Shown here: positions 1 through 5,430 of the stretch, in pieces
Position numbering within the stretch: position 1 is the stretch's first letter
How the letters are laid out: each line of letters starts with the position of its first letter
IMG/VR virus record: IMGVR_UViG_3300024343_000127
Span: 1 to 21,858 of that record
Source: a virus
Length of the DNA: 21,858 nucleotides
Reading direction: 5' to 3' (one strand)
Notes under the pieces: model-generated
Database searches by the model: none
The model's input: only the letters and a program-made list of their open reading frames with translations
Told to the model about the DNA's origin: nothing
Translations under genes and position numbers: made by a program

Positions 1-2
1 TA

Positions 3-1283
3 AAAGCTAGAAATCTGCTCACAAATTTATTACAGATGATTTTAAAAAATCCTCATAAAGAGGAGTTTGTAGATCATGCTTTTCTTTCTCAGATTACCGA
101 AGTTAGTTCAAGCAAACAAAATGCAAGATTACTTGAGCAAATAAGCGACATTATTGATTTTACATATCGTTCACATATTAGATTTCAAGGAAAAACAAGA
201 GCTTATGGATATGTAATAAAATTAACCGAAGATGGCTACGAAAGAGCTAAAAATCCATTAGCTTTTTATAGTGATTCAGATAGACAAAAATGTCCAGTAA
301 GGTGGACAAAAATGTCCAGTCAGGTGGACAAAAATGTCCAGATATATAAAGAAAAAGAAAACCCTATAGAAGATATAAACTCTAGCATAGCTAGAGAGTT
401 TATATCTGAAAAAGAAAAAATATATAAAAAAGAAAAACCCGAAAATGAGACGCACGCAACTTTTGCTCCTTGCAACCTTGCGGAGCAGGAGCAAGTTGCT
501 TTAACTGCTAAGCAAGAAAAAGCAATAGAGCTGGATAGAAAACAACGAACCAGCGAAAATACTGGCTTATCTGCTATGTCTGATCTGATGAATCAGCTGC
601 TAAACGAAACACAAAAAACGGAGGAAATACCAGAAATGAAGCAGGAAGAAATACCACAACTTACCAACAAGCAGGAAAGAGCAATGCTACTCTCCAAAGC
701 CCTTTACGGGTCTTTTGGAGAGCAGCGATCAAACGAAATACAGGACGATTACAAGTTTGTTGAACAAGACGAGCAAAAGGTCTGTATTCAAACCAAAGAA
801 ATGCGCTTGAACGACATTGAAAAAGCTAAAATTCGAAAATGTATCCAGTCTGTTTACGGCGAAGATGTAACGATAGCAATGCAGCTTATTGAAGCAAAAC
901 CACAGGTGCAGGAAGTGGTAGAAACCATGCCATCCCACCAGAGGCAAAGCTTCCAAACTTTCAAGTCCGCTATTCCTGATACAAGATTAATCACTTTGCT
1001 AACAAATCCCTTGGTAAAATCTACTGAAAACTCTAGGGGAATCATCATCGAAGCTGCGCCGTTCTTTATCGATCAGCTAACAGAAGCTGGTAACATAGCA
1101 GTCCTTGAGGATGCTGTGGTTAAAACTAGAATAACTTTAGAACTGAACTACAAAGGAACAAGCAGTGAATATGCTAACAATACCAAAAAGCCAATTGTTC
1201 TAACCCCTGAGAAGATCCTTAAGGATAGGGAATGGCTAGAAAATCATAGGAAATCATTGCAGGAGAAAAATAATGGAATTTAA
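3..1283 (+). CDS. Phage replication initiator, lambda O-like layout, 5' end outside window
   Basis: The first ATG is at 36, but the frame stays open leftward to the window edge, so the gene probably starts outside. The first ~85 residues are compact and look like a winged-helix DNA-binding domain (inference). A Lys/Glu-rich linker follows at about residues 85-145 from the ATG. A long charged middle leads to a C-terminal part (about 310-385) whose pattern, with 'EAAPFFIDQL' and 'LEDAVVKTRITLELNY', loosely recalls DnaA domain I. The linker DNA holds iteron-like repeats and A-rich tracts, as in lambda O, where ori lies inside the initiator gene. The next gene overlaps its last 11 bases. A role in binding the origin and recruiting the helicase is inferred from layout, not from a recognised family. 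Alternative: another type of HTH protein. Confidence 0.55.
   Translation, partial: KARNLLTNLLQMILKNPHKEEFVDHAFLSQITEVSSSKQNARLLEQISDIIDFTYRSHIRFQGKTRAYGYVIKLTEDGYERAKNPLAFYSDSDRQKCPVRWTKMSSQVDKNVQIYKEKENPIEDINSSIAREFISEKEKIYKKEKPENETHATFAPCNLAEQEQVALTAKQEKAIELDRKQRTSENTGLSAMSDLMNQLLNETQKTEEIPEMKQEEIPQLTNKQERAMLLSKALYGSFGEQRSNEIQDDYKFVEQDEQKVCIQTKEMRLNDIEKAKIRKCIQSVYGEDVTIAMQLIEAKPQVQEVVETMPSHQRQSFQTFKSAIPDTRLITLLTNPLVKSTENSRGIIIEAAPFFIDQLTEAGNIAVLEDAVVKTRITLELNYKGTSSEYANNTKKPIVLTPEKILKDREWLENHRKSLQEKNNGI
281..341. repeat. Iteron-like half-site array with 22-bp period
   Basis: Two 18-bp dyads, TGTCCA-N6-TGGACA, lie at 291-308 and 313-330, separated by AAAA. A third left half TGTCCA is at 335-340 and a degenerate right half TAGACA at 281-286. 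Half-sites therefore alternate with N6 and N4 spacers and a strict 22-bp period (about two helical turns). The array lies inside the initiator gene; since 22 is not a multiple of 3, the protein is not repeated and the repeat is evidently kept at DNA level. Lambda ori iterons are also imperfect dyads of about this size inside gene O. Most likely these are binding sites for the protein encoded around them. Confidence 0.7.
342..440. other. Candidate origin unwinding region: A-rich tracts around a hairpin
   Basis: Immediately after the iterons the plus strand becomes almost pure A with few C or G. Two similar A-rich tracts, each opening ATATATAAA and ending AAACCC, lie at 342-364 and 420-440. They flank an inverted repeat at 371-407: the arms AGATATAAACTC and GAGTTTATATCT pair over 12 bp, then TAGC/GCTA after a 2-base bulge. 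Iterons followed by an asymmetric A-rich stretch is the arrangement of the lambda origin. Assignment as a DNA-unwinding element is inference. Confidence 0.5.
456..499. repeat. G+C-rich hairpin inside the initiator gene with AACCTTGCG in its loop
   Basis: GCAACTT (456-462), GCTCC (465-469) and TGC (471-473) pair with GCA (485-487), GGAGC (488-492) and AAGTTGC (493-499), giving 15 bp with small bulges. The loop (474-484) is AACCTTGCGGA, the core of the motif repeated in front of late genes. The patch is far richer in G+C than its surroundings and reads in frame through the initiator. It may be part of the origin or a small palindromic insertion of the rickettsial RPE type; the latter is only an analogy. 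Confidence 0.5.
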
Positions 1284-1464
1284 AGAAGCCTACAAAGAAG
1301 GACTAAAAACTGGGAAAACTATAACCAATGGTAGCTATACATTAAAAATAACTAAAGAAGGATTACAAGCTACCGATGTAATGGGATGGAATACCCCACC
1401 ATCGATAATTGAAATATTTTTAAATAGTTTTGAAGATAACTGGGAAATAGCAATGGAGGAGTAA
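1273..1464 (+). CDS. Small hypothetical protein, 63 aa
   Basis: I cannot assign this gene securely. It starts inside the end of the initiator gene, with AGGAG spaced correctly ahead of the ATG, and its end carries the GGAGGAG Shine-Dalgarno site of the next gene, so the three are translationally coupled. The opening pattern EA-x4-LKTGK and the closing DNWEI loosely recall small phage proteins of the DUF2829/Tad2-like type (MxFxEAlxxLKxGK ... DDWEI). Only the ends match and the middle is short, so I do not claim that function. Soluble and acidic at the end; no membrane segment. Confidence 0.7.
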   Translation: MEFKEAYKEGLKTGKTITNGSYTLKITKEGLQATDVMGWNTPPSIIEIFLNSFEDNWEIAMEE

Positions 1465-1668
1465 ATGAGTGAATTAGAAGATATAAAATACATGGCAATT
1501 TGCAATTTAAGAGAAGCGATTAAAAATGACGTAGAAGAATATAATCTATTCCGTCAAACTCCTTATATTGCAAGTGATAAATTTGATTTTTATCGTCAGT
1601 ATCTATTAAAACAAATAGAACAAAATATTGAAGAATTAAAAGAATTAGTGGAGGAAAATAATGAGTAA
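1465..1668 (+). CDS. Small acidic helical hypothetical protein, 67 aa
   Basis: The start codon follows the previous stop directly, with GGAGGAG 5 bases upstream. The product is almost all helix-forming and acidic, with a heptad-like C-terminal half (about residues 43-65, 'LLKQIEQNIEELKEL'), so a short coiled coil or partner-binding helix is likely. No recognised domain. Its last 8 bases overlap the DUF669-like gene, placing it in the replication operon. Confidence 0.65.
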   Translation: MSELEDIKYMAICNLREAIKNDVEEYNLFRQTPYIASDKFDFYRQYLLKQIEQNIEELKELVEENNE

Positions 1669-2242
1669 ATGGAACAACTTTAACGATGCAGAAGAGCAAA
1701 TGTCATACGAATTAATACCACATAAAACCATAGCAAAAGTCCGCTTGCTGATAAAAAAAGGTAATCACATAACAGAAGAATTTACTGACGGATGGGCTAC
1801 CTTAAGTAAAGCAGGAACTAGTATATATCTTGCATGTGAATTTGTAGTTTTAAGTGGAGAATTCGAACATAGGAAAGTATGGGGTAATATTGGCTTACAT
1901 AGCGATAATTCACCAAAATTTGCCGATATTGGTAGAAGCATGATTAAAGCTATTCTTAACTCCGCTCATGGCTTGCATCCAGCAGACAAATCACCAGAAG
2001 CAGAAAAAATGAGAACGATTAAAAGCTTTGCCGATCTTCACGGCCTAGCTTGTCTTGCAGAAATTACTATCAACGATAAAGGCGATCAACCACGTAATGA
2101 AATAAAAACTTTTATTACTCCAGCTGGTTCTATCTATAATGATTTTATGGATGAGAAAAGTGGCAAATTTGCAATAGATTATAATGTTGGAAATAATAAG
2201 CAAATTGAGGAATCTTTTGCTTCTGATGAGCTACCTTTTTAA
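1661..2242 (+). CDS. DUF669-like phage ssDNA-binding protein
   Basis: The sequence follows the DUF669 pattern: an opening 'WNNFNDAEEQ' and 'YELIPHKTIAKVRL', then 'GWATLSKAGTSIYLACEF', 'FEHRKVWGNIGL', 'GRSMIKAILNSAHGL' (about 91-105), and 'SPEAEKMRTIKSFADLHGL' (about 111-129). Phage DUF669 proteins sit in replication/recombination modules and are thought to bind single-stranded DNA. The C-terminus, 'SFASDELPF', is an acidic tail ending in Pro-Phe, as in bacterial SSB tails that recruit partner enzymes. GGAGG lies 8 bases before the ATG, and the gene closes the replication operon behind the initiator. Family assignment is by pattern recall and fairly confident; the detailed role is inferred. 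Confidence 0.75.
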   Translation: MSKWNNFNDAEEQMSYELIPHKTIAKVRLLIKKGNHITEEFTDGWATLSKAGTSIYLACEFVVLSGEFEHRKVWGNIGLHSDNSPKFADIGRSMIKAILNSAHGLHPADKSPEAEKMRTIKSFADLHGLACLAEITINDKGDQPRNEIKTFITPAGSIYNDFMDEKSGKFAIDYNVGNNKQIEESFASDELPF

Positions 2243-2244
2243 TA

Positions 2245-2273
2245 TTGCATATATGTAACAAAAATTGTAAAAT
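2245..2273 (+). promoter_or_regulatory. Predicted sigma70 promoter for the ankyrin/small-terminase block
   Basis: TTGCAT (2245-2250), a 17-bp spacer and TAAAAT (2268-2273) lie in the only gap between the DUF669-like gene and the ankyrin gene. Initiation near 2280 would give a very short leader. AT-rich DNA yields chance matches, so this is moderate support. Confidence 0.4.
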
Positions 2274-2294
2274 GTTAATAAATTAATAATAAAT

Positions 2295-2585
2295 ATGACT
2301 TTAATAGATTACGTAAAACTAAGACATATAACAAAAATACAAGAGTTAATTGCTCAAGGCGTGGATTTAAACGTGCAAGATGAATATGGTTACACGGCTC
2401 TTATGTGGGCAGTAAATCATAGTCAACTGGATATAGTAAAATTACTACTAGATGCTGGAGCAGATAAAACTATAATTGATAATGATAAACATGATTGTTT
2501 ATTCTGGGCAAATTATTATGGCCAAAAACAGATTATAAAACTTTTCAGTAAAGAACCCGCAATTAAAGAGAAAAAAGGTAAATAA
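2295..2585 (+). CDS. Small ankyrin-repeat protein, 96 aa
   Basis: Two to three ankyrin repeats fill the protein: a degenerate first one (about 1-28, 'ITKIQELIAQGVDLNVQDEY'), a canonical second ('GYTALMWAVNHSQLDIVKLLLDAGADKTIID', about 31-61) and a partial third ('HDCLFWANYYGQKQIIKLF'). The basic tail (KEKKGK) is outside the fold. Ankyrin repeats bind proteins; in phages and mobile elements of intracellular bacteria they are common cargo and may act on host proteins. No secretion signal is visible. There is no clear Shine-Dalgarno site ahead of the ATG, unlike neighbouring genes, and a predicted promoter lies just upstream, so the message may have a very short leader. Confidence 0.85.
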   Translation: MTLIDYVKLRHITKIQELIAQGVDLNVQDEYGYTALMWAVNHSQLDIVKLLLDAGADKTIIDNDKHDCLFWANYYGQKQIIKLFSKEPAIKEKKGK

Positions 2586-2587
2586 AT

Positions 2588-2806
2588 ATGGCATTCCCAT
2601 CAAATATACAAACAAAAATTAATGAATTATTAACTCTTCTTGTACAAGCAGGAGATAGTGTTAATCTGGATTTATTACTCGCTAATAATTTTATGCCTGA
2701 CGATCCTAATAAACCTGACTTAATCACTGAAGCAGCAGGTATTGGAGATACTGGAGATGATAGAGATCAAGTCCTTGCAGTACTACTTAGAAATGGAGTC
2801 AAGTAA
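2588..2806 (+). CDS. Small hypothetical protein, 72 aa
   Basis: Not recognised. The start is two bases after the ankyrin stop, and its stop overlaps the next start (TAATG). The N-terminal half is helical with leucine repeats ('KINELLTLLVQAGDSVNLDLLLANN'), vaguely like one ankyrin-type helix pair. The C-terminal half is acidic and glycine-rich ('GIGDTGDDRDQ') followed by a short helix. It could be a distant ankyrin-derived fragment or an unrelated phage protein. Confidence 0.6.
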   Translation: MAFPSNIQTKINELLTLLVQAGDSVNLDLLLANNFMPDDPNKPDLITEAAGIGDTGDDRDQVLAVLLRNGVK

Positions 2807-2895
2807 TGGGAACTTTTATTGTTATCAATGCAGTAATGATTGTACTTCTGATTGCATTATTTGGCATTATAACTATTCGTGAGTTAATGAGATAG
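2806..2895 (+). CDS. 29-residue single-span membrane peptide
   Basis: The ATG overlaps the preceding stop codon (TAATG), with GGAG about 10 bases upstream. Translation gives MGTFIVINAVMIVLLIALFG followed by IITIRELMR. About 22 uninterrupted hydrophobic residues end in Arg-Glu-Leu-Met-Arg, so it should sit in the inner membrane with its basic C-terminus in the cytoplasm. Coupling and a clean hydrophobic profile argue that it is real. Tiny membrane peptides in phages include holin-like proteins, antiholins and superinfection-exclusion factors; nothing here decides between them. Confidence 0.55.
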   Translation: MGTFIVINAVMIVLLIALFGIITIRELMR

Positions 2896-2917
2896 CCATT
2901 AAATAAAAAGGGATGAA

Positions 2918-3391
2918 ATGGCCAAAGCAAATAAAACAAGTTTTAAAAAGGGACAAGTGGCAAATCCTAATGGAAGACCAAAGGGAGCTATGAGCGAATA
3001 TCGTAAAAAGTTCATAGAGATGGGAAGACTTGCCGCTAATGATGCCTCAAAAGTATATGATGAAATTCGTGCTTGTATGGAAAGAGGCGAATCATGGGCT
3101 TATCAGTTGTACGTTAAAGACCTTATACCTAAAAAAGCTTTTCAACCTGTCGTCCAAGTGAAGACAGAAGAAGGAAAAACTAGACTAGAAACTGTAACCG
3201 CTGCTCTTTCTGGTTTTACTGAGCTAACACATGAGGAAGCTATGGAGGAAATTAAGGCGTTTAAAAACGCTGAAGAGAAAGAAGAGTTAAAGGATCAAGG
3301 GACATCTGTACTTAATTTATTAGACGGCGACAAGATAGATTTAATTTACGAATGGTTAGAGGAGGCAAAACAAAAAAAGGTTGAAAACTAG
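2918..3391 (+). CDS. DUF5681-type protein, probable small terminase subunit
   Basis: The N-terminus carries 'FKKGQVANPNGRPKG' (about residues 9-23), the hallmark of DUF5681 phage proteins, often found at the small-terminase position. A helical basic segment follows ('SEYRKKFIEMGRLAAND'), then a central region and an acidic helical C-terminus (about 110-157). GGGATGA gives a Shine-Dalgarno site before the ATG. A small terminase recognises phage DNA for packaging and loads it onto TerL. TerL is ~4.6 kb downstream rather than adjacent, which is unusual but seen in mosaic phages. Alternative: another DNA-binding phage protein. The gene is followed by a hairpin terminator. Confidence 0.55.
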   Translation: MAKANKTSFKKGQVANPNGRPKGAMSEYRKKFIEMGRLAANDASKVYDEIRACMERGESWAYQLYVKDLIPKKAFQPVVQVKTEEGKTRLETVTAALSGFTELTHEEAMEEIKAFKNAEEKEELKDQGTSVLNLLDGDKIDLIYEWLEEAKQKKVEN

Positions 3392-3464
3392 GAGTAGATA
3401 AATTATATTTGCAATTGCAAGCTTATTGCTCTGTATTATTTATTGTTGTTATCTCAAAAGAAAG

Positions 3465-3490
3465 GACGGATTCACTCCCCGTCTTTTTTT
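3465..3490 (+). terminator. Rho-independent terminator after the small-terminase block
   Basis: GACGG (3465-3469) pairs with CCGTC (3479-3483) around a 9-base loop, followed by seven T. AAAG upstream extends pairing into the T tract. On the other strand the hairpin is followed by a looser T-rich stretch, so it may also stop the facing minus-strand gene. Confidence 0.7.
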
Positions 3491-3503
3491 ATGCCTAAAA
3501 TGT

Positions 3504-3523
3504 AAAAAAAACGACCGTTTTTT
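3504..3523. terminator. Symmetric A/T-flanked hairpin, possible bidirectional terminator
   Basis: AAAAAAC (3505-3511 plus C3512) and GTTTTTT (3517-3523) pair around GACC. The A tract on one side and T tract on the other make it a weak terminator in both directions, between the plus-strand block and the minus-strand small gene. Confidence 0.4.
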
Positions 3524-3537
3524 GGACACATTAAAAA

Positions 3538-3678
3538 CTACCTCTTTATAAACCTAAAAGCATCCAATAACTCATTCCAATTATCTATACTAGTTTTACC
3601 CTTATAATTTATCTTTTTTGTAGTAAATTTATCACAACTATAAAAAACTTTATAATTACCTAAAAAGTAACTAGACAT
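3538..3678 (-). CDS. Small minus-strand hypothetical protein, 46 aa
   Basis: Reading leftward from the ATG at 3678, the frame gives MSSYFLGNYKVFYSCDKF, then TTKKINYKGKTSIDNWNELL and DAFRFIKR, ending TAG. Composition is protein-like (mixed aromatic, basic and polar residues) and the frame is open in a region with no plus-strand gene. It lies between terminators on its downstream side and a divergent AT-rich promoter-like stretch upstream. AAAG is 3-6 bases ahead of the start, a weak Shine-Dalgarno site. No family recognised. It would be the only leftward gene in the window. Confidence 0.4.
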   Translation of the reverse strand: MSSYFLGNYKVFYSCDKFTTKKINYKGKTSIDNWNELLDAFRFIKR

Positions 3679-3731
3679 TACTTTAAAAGTATAATAATAT
3701 GTAATTACAACAAATTAAAGGAGTGAATAAA

Positions 3732-3929
3732 ATGCAAAAATTTCAAAAATACACACAAAACTTAAGACATGATGATGAATTTGTTTATTCATATCAAACA
3801 AAGGTAGCTAAAATAGATTATATAAATAATACATTATACAGACTTGGTTATTGGTCTCGGACAACAAGTAAGCATATTAATTACGCAGCTAGGATGCTAT
3901 GTTTGAAAGTTATAGAAATGGAGGGGTAA
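3732..3929 (+). CDS. Small phage protein with 'TKVA ... TTSKHINYAA' motif, 65 aa
   Basis: AAAGGAG lies 8 bases before the ATG at 3732; a GTG at 3723 is part of that site, so I start at the ATG. The core 'YQTKVAKIDYINNTLYRLGYWSRTTSKHINYAARML' resembles a family of short phage proteins (DUF8033-like, from memory) with the same TKVA and WSxTTSKHINYxA signatures. Its molecular role is unknown to me. It is first in a chain of small genes and should be expressed strongly, given its good ribosome-binding site. Confidence 0.75.
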   Translation: MQKFQKYTQNLRHDDEFVYSYQTKVAKIDYINNTLYRLGYWSRTTSKHINYAARMLCLKVIEMEG

Positions 3930-3932
3930 ATT

Positions 3933-4217
3933 ATGAACAAAAACAACTATTATCTTATGATGACAAATAAGAGATTAAGTCAGTTTAAAGTGTGGGCTAA
4001 TCATGAAGACGATATTTTAAAATTTATAAATGTTTACAATAATCGCAAAGTAAATATAAGGCGTGGTAATTTGATTAAAATTGAAAATTTAAAAATATAT
4101 AATAAACGTTACAATGAATATTGCCGTGCTCCAATTTATGAGATTGAAAGCGATGCTATTTATTTTAGATGGCATCAAGAAACCAAAGAAAGAACATTAT
4201 ACAAAAAACTTAAATAG
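3933..4217 (+). CDS. Hypothetical protein, 94 aa
   Basis: Not recognised. GGAGGGG in the end of the preceding gene gives a strong ribosome-binding site. The protein is basic, rich in Asn, Tyr, Lys and Arg, with alternating hydrophobic and charged residues suggesting a small beta-rich fold; 'NRKVNIRRGNLIKIENLKIY' and 'YEIESDAIYFRWH' look like strands. No membrane segment or cysteine pair. A nucleic-acid-binding role would fit the charge but is a guess. Confidence 0.65.
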   Translation: MNKNNYYLMMTNKRLSQFKVWANHEDDILKFINVYNNRKVNIRRGNLIKIENLKIYNKRYNEYCRAPIYEIESDAIYFRWHQETKERTLYKKLK

Positions 4218-4228
4218 GAGGTAACAAA

Positions 4229-4366
4229 ATGAATAACACAAAAGTAAAAGAACTCGAAAACGAGATAGTAGATTATATTATGGATAATTGGGGTAGTAAC
4301 GAAACAGAAGTAAAAATAAATTATCTAAGGTTATTAGCAACAAAATATTATGAGGCAAAAAAATGA
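4229..4366 (+). CDS. Small hypothetical protein, 45 aa
   Basis: AGGAGG sits 6 bases ahead of the ATG, one of the best Shine-Dalgarno sites in the window. The product reads MNNTKVKELENEIVDYIMDN, WGSNETEVKINYLRLLATKY, YEAKK. It is charged and helical, with no recognised motif. Its stop overlaps the next start (ATGA), indicating coupled translation, which together with the ribosome-binding site supports a real gene. Confidence 0.65.
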   Translation: MNNTKVKELENEIVDYIMDNWGSNETEVKINYLRLLATKYYEAKK

Positions 4367-4773
4367 TTAAAAAATATTCTTATTACGACTTACAATGGGC
4401 AATAATTGATTTTTTGGATAGCACTAGAACTAAATATTACAATAAAGCTGGTATAACAAAGAGTTCATTGCTGGAAACTCCAGAAGTAGATGCAATGTTT
4501 GCAGCACAACATCCTACTAAAACTTTTAGTAAAGAAGAAATATTAGATAATTTTACTTGGTGGGTGGCCAAAGTACTGCATATAGTAGATGCAATTAGGA
4601 TATTAAGGGAACATCCTCTTCCTCTTGATTTTCAAACTGCTGAATCTTTGTATAATAAAGGAATGACATTAAAAAGAATTAAAAGTGATAAATGCTTTAA
4701 TAATACTGATTTAGCTCACAATACTTTTAGTTTAGAAGATTTAGAAGCCAATGATTGGGAGGTACTAGGATGA
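4363..4773 (+). CDS. Hypothetical protein, 136 aa
   Basis: Not recognised. ATGA overlaps bind it to the genes on both sides. It appears soluble and mainly helical ('YYDLQWAIIDFLD', 'ILDNFTWWVAKVLHIVDAIRIL'). The C-terminal part, 'GMTLKRIKSDKCFNNTDLAH' to 'SLEDLEANDWEVLG' (about 98-136), has the 'SLEDLxAxDWEV' ending common to short phage proteins of the Tad2/DUF2829 type and their relatives. That similarity is limited to the tail, so I leave the function open. Confidence 0.65.
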   Translation: MIKKYSYYDLQWAIIDFLDSTRTKYYNKAGITKSSLLETPEVDAMFAAQHPTKTFSKEEILDNFTWWVAKVLHIVDAIRILREHPLPLDFQTAESLYNKGMTLKRIKSDKCFNNTDLAHNTFSLEDLEANDWEVLG

Positions 4774-5048
4774 CAATAAGTAAAGAAAGAGCAGAAGAAC
4801 TAAGAGATAAATTAATTGTACAACTAGTTAATGACTTGGAAGAATTACGACATGAAATCATAGAAGAAGCAGGAAAACAAGAACCTTTAGAATATATATT
4901 TAAGTATATATCATATTTAAAAAAGGATGTAAGAGCTTGTAGAGGCAATAGAAGCGCCGATAGTTACGTATATATTGATTTCCCTTTATCTAGATGGGAT
5001 TTTACAGAGGAAGAATTAAAATATTTGAAATTTTATGATGAGGATTAA
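4770..5048 (+). CDS. Hypothetical acidic protein, 92 aa
   Basis: I start at the ATG at 4770, which overlaps the previous stop (ATGA) and follows GGGAGG at 8 bases; a TTG at 4755 in the same frame would lie on that Shine-Dalgarno site. The N-terminal half is a charged helix, likely coiled coil ('ISKERAEELRDKLIVQLVND'). The C-terminal half has 'SYVYIDFPLSRWDFTEEELKYL', as in proteins with a small alpha/beta end domain. No family recognised. Confidence 0.65.
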   Translation: MTISKERAEELRDKLIVQLVNDLEELRHEIIEEAGKQEPLEYIFKYISYLKKDVRACRGNRSADSYVYIDFPLSRWDFTEEELKYLKFYDED

Positions 5049-5189
5049 ATGACCAAAGAACAAAAAATCATTGTCCACGTTGAACTAGATGCAGAACTTT
5101 TGGAAAAGATAGATAGAGAGGCAGAGAAAGACTTGCGCACAAGAAAAGCACAGGTGCTTTATATTTTAAGAGAGCGTTTTAAAGATTAA
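5049..5189 (+). CDS. Ribbon-helix-helix regulator, Arc/MetJ-like, 46 aa
   Basis: The gene reads MTKEQKIIVHVELDAELLEK, IDREAEKDLRTRKAQVLYIL, RERFKD. The pattern is an N-terminal beta strand with alternating residues (KIIVHVEL), a helix (AELLEKIDREAEKD), a turn and a second helix ('TRKAQVLYILRERF'). This is the ribbon-helix-helix fold; the length fits Arc of P22 (53 aa). Such proteins dimerise and insert the strand into the DNA major groove. AGGAT ahead of the ATG is a modest ribosome-binding site. Repeated TTATAAAT elements just downstream could be its operators (inference). Alternatives: antitoxin-type or plasmid-type RHH protein; no toxin gene is adjacent. Confidence 0.7.
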   Translation: MTKEQKIIVHVELDAELLEKIDREAEKDLRTRKAQVLYILRERFKD

Positions 5190-5198
5190 TTGCAGTCG

Positions 5199-5255
5199 TT
5201 GTAAATCTGTTATAAATTGCAATTTCGGTTTACTGTTGATTATTATAAATCGTAA
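5199..5255. promoter_or_regulatory. Direct repeats over promoter-like DNA, candidate RHH operators
   Basis: TTATAAATTGCAA (5210-5222) and TTATAAATCGTAA (5243-5255) match at 11 of 13 positions and are 33 bp apart (about three helical turns); a weaker copy TTGTAAATC starts at 5199. They overlap a candidate promoter, TTGCAA (5217-5222)-N18-TATTAT (5241-5246). The position right behind the RHH gene suggests autoregulation or control of the downstream transcript. Inference only. Confidence 0.35.
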
Positions 5256-5270
5256 CAAGTAAGATACACT

Positions 5271-5303
5271 AGGAAAGGGAATAAACAAAAATTATTCCTT
5301 TTT
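5271..5303 (+). terminator. Terminator behind the RHH regulator
   Basis: GGAATAA (5278-5284) pairs with TTATTCC (5292-5298) around ACAAAAA, and the stem runs into TTTTT. The preceding GGAAAG can pair further with the T tract. It would end the 3732-5189 operon and any transcript starting near 5250. Confidence 0.6.
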
Positions 5304-5304
5304 C

Positions 5305-5332
5305 TTGCGACAACGTCTAGATATCATATAAT
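5305..5332 (+). promoter_or_regulatory. Near-consensus sigma70 promoter
   Basis: TTGCGA (5305-5310), a 16-bp spacer and a perfect TATAAT (5327-5332), with initiation expected at about 5338-5340. It lies between two terminators, so the transcript starting here would be a short RNA or the leader of the outer-membrane protein gene. Confidence 0.6.
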
Positions 5333-5338
5333 AAAAGC

Positions 5339-5415
5339 ACGTAGTTTTTCCTAAACTATGTATTTACGGTTAGTAAGGTGAGCAGCTTTTCAATTACCTG
5401 CTCACCTAATTTTTT
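5339..5415 (+). ncRNA. Candidate ~77-nt structured small RNA or attenuated leader
   Basis: Downstream of the promoter at 5305-5332 the transcript begins with hairpin 1: CGTAGTTT (5340-5347) pairs with AAACTATG (5353-5360), including one G-U pair, over the loop TTCCT. A ~15-base unpaired stretch follows, then hairpin 2, a 10-bp perfect stem (5376-5385 with 5398-5407), ending in a T run. Promoter, two hairpins and an intrinsic terminator within 110 bp make a complete small-RNA unit. The outer-membrane gene begins 16 bases later with its own ribosome-binding site, so the same structure could be an attenuator controlling that gene. P22 has a similar-sized RNA (sar) near arc, but that one is antisense to ant, so this is only an analogy. 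Confidence 0.5.
5376..5415 (+). terminator. Strong hairpin terminator or attenuator before the outer-membrane gene
   Basis: AGGTGAGCAG (5376-5385) pairs perfectly with CTGCTCACCT (5398-5407); the loop is 12 bases and TAATTTTTT follows. It is the most G+C-rich hairpin in the region. It lies just upstream of the GAGGAG ribosome-binding site of the next gene, so readthrough here would set expression of that gene. Confidence 0.75.
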
Positions 5416-5430
5416 AATTAGAGGAGTAAA

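Noticed and set aside
276-1048. Minus-strand frames opposite the initiator gene
   Set aside because: They are Phe/Tyr- and Cys-rich mirrors of an A-rich gene, with no ribosome-binding sites or domain pattern.
3402-3551. A 49-codon frame with a hydrophobic start, placed 7 bases after AGGAG and opening with ATT
   Set aside because: There is no ATG, GTG or TTG in a suitable place, and the frame runs through the terminator hairpin and its T run. Start at ATT is too rare to assume.
3723-3731. GTG start for the gene ending at 3929
   Set aside because: The GTG is part of the Shine-Dalgarno region; the ATG at 3732 has ideal spacing.
4755-4769. TTG start for the gene ending at 5048
   Set aside because: It would overlap GGGAGG itself, while the ATG at 4770 has the standard ATGA coupling and spacing.
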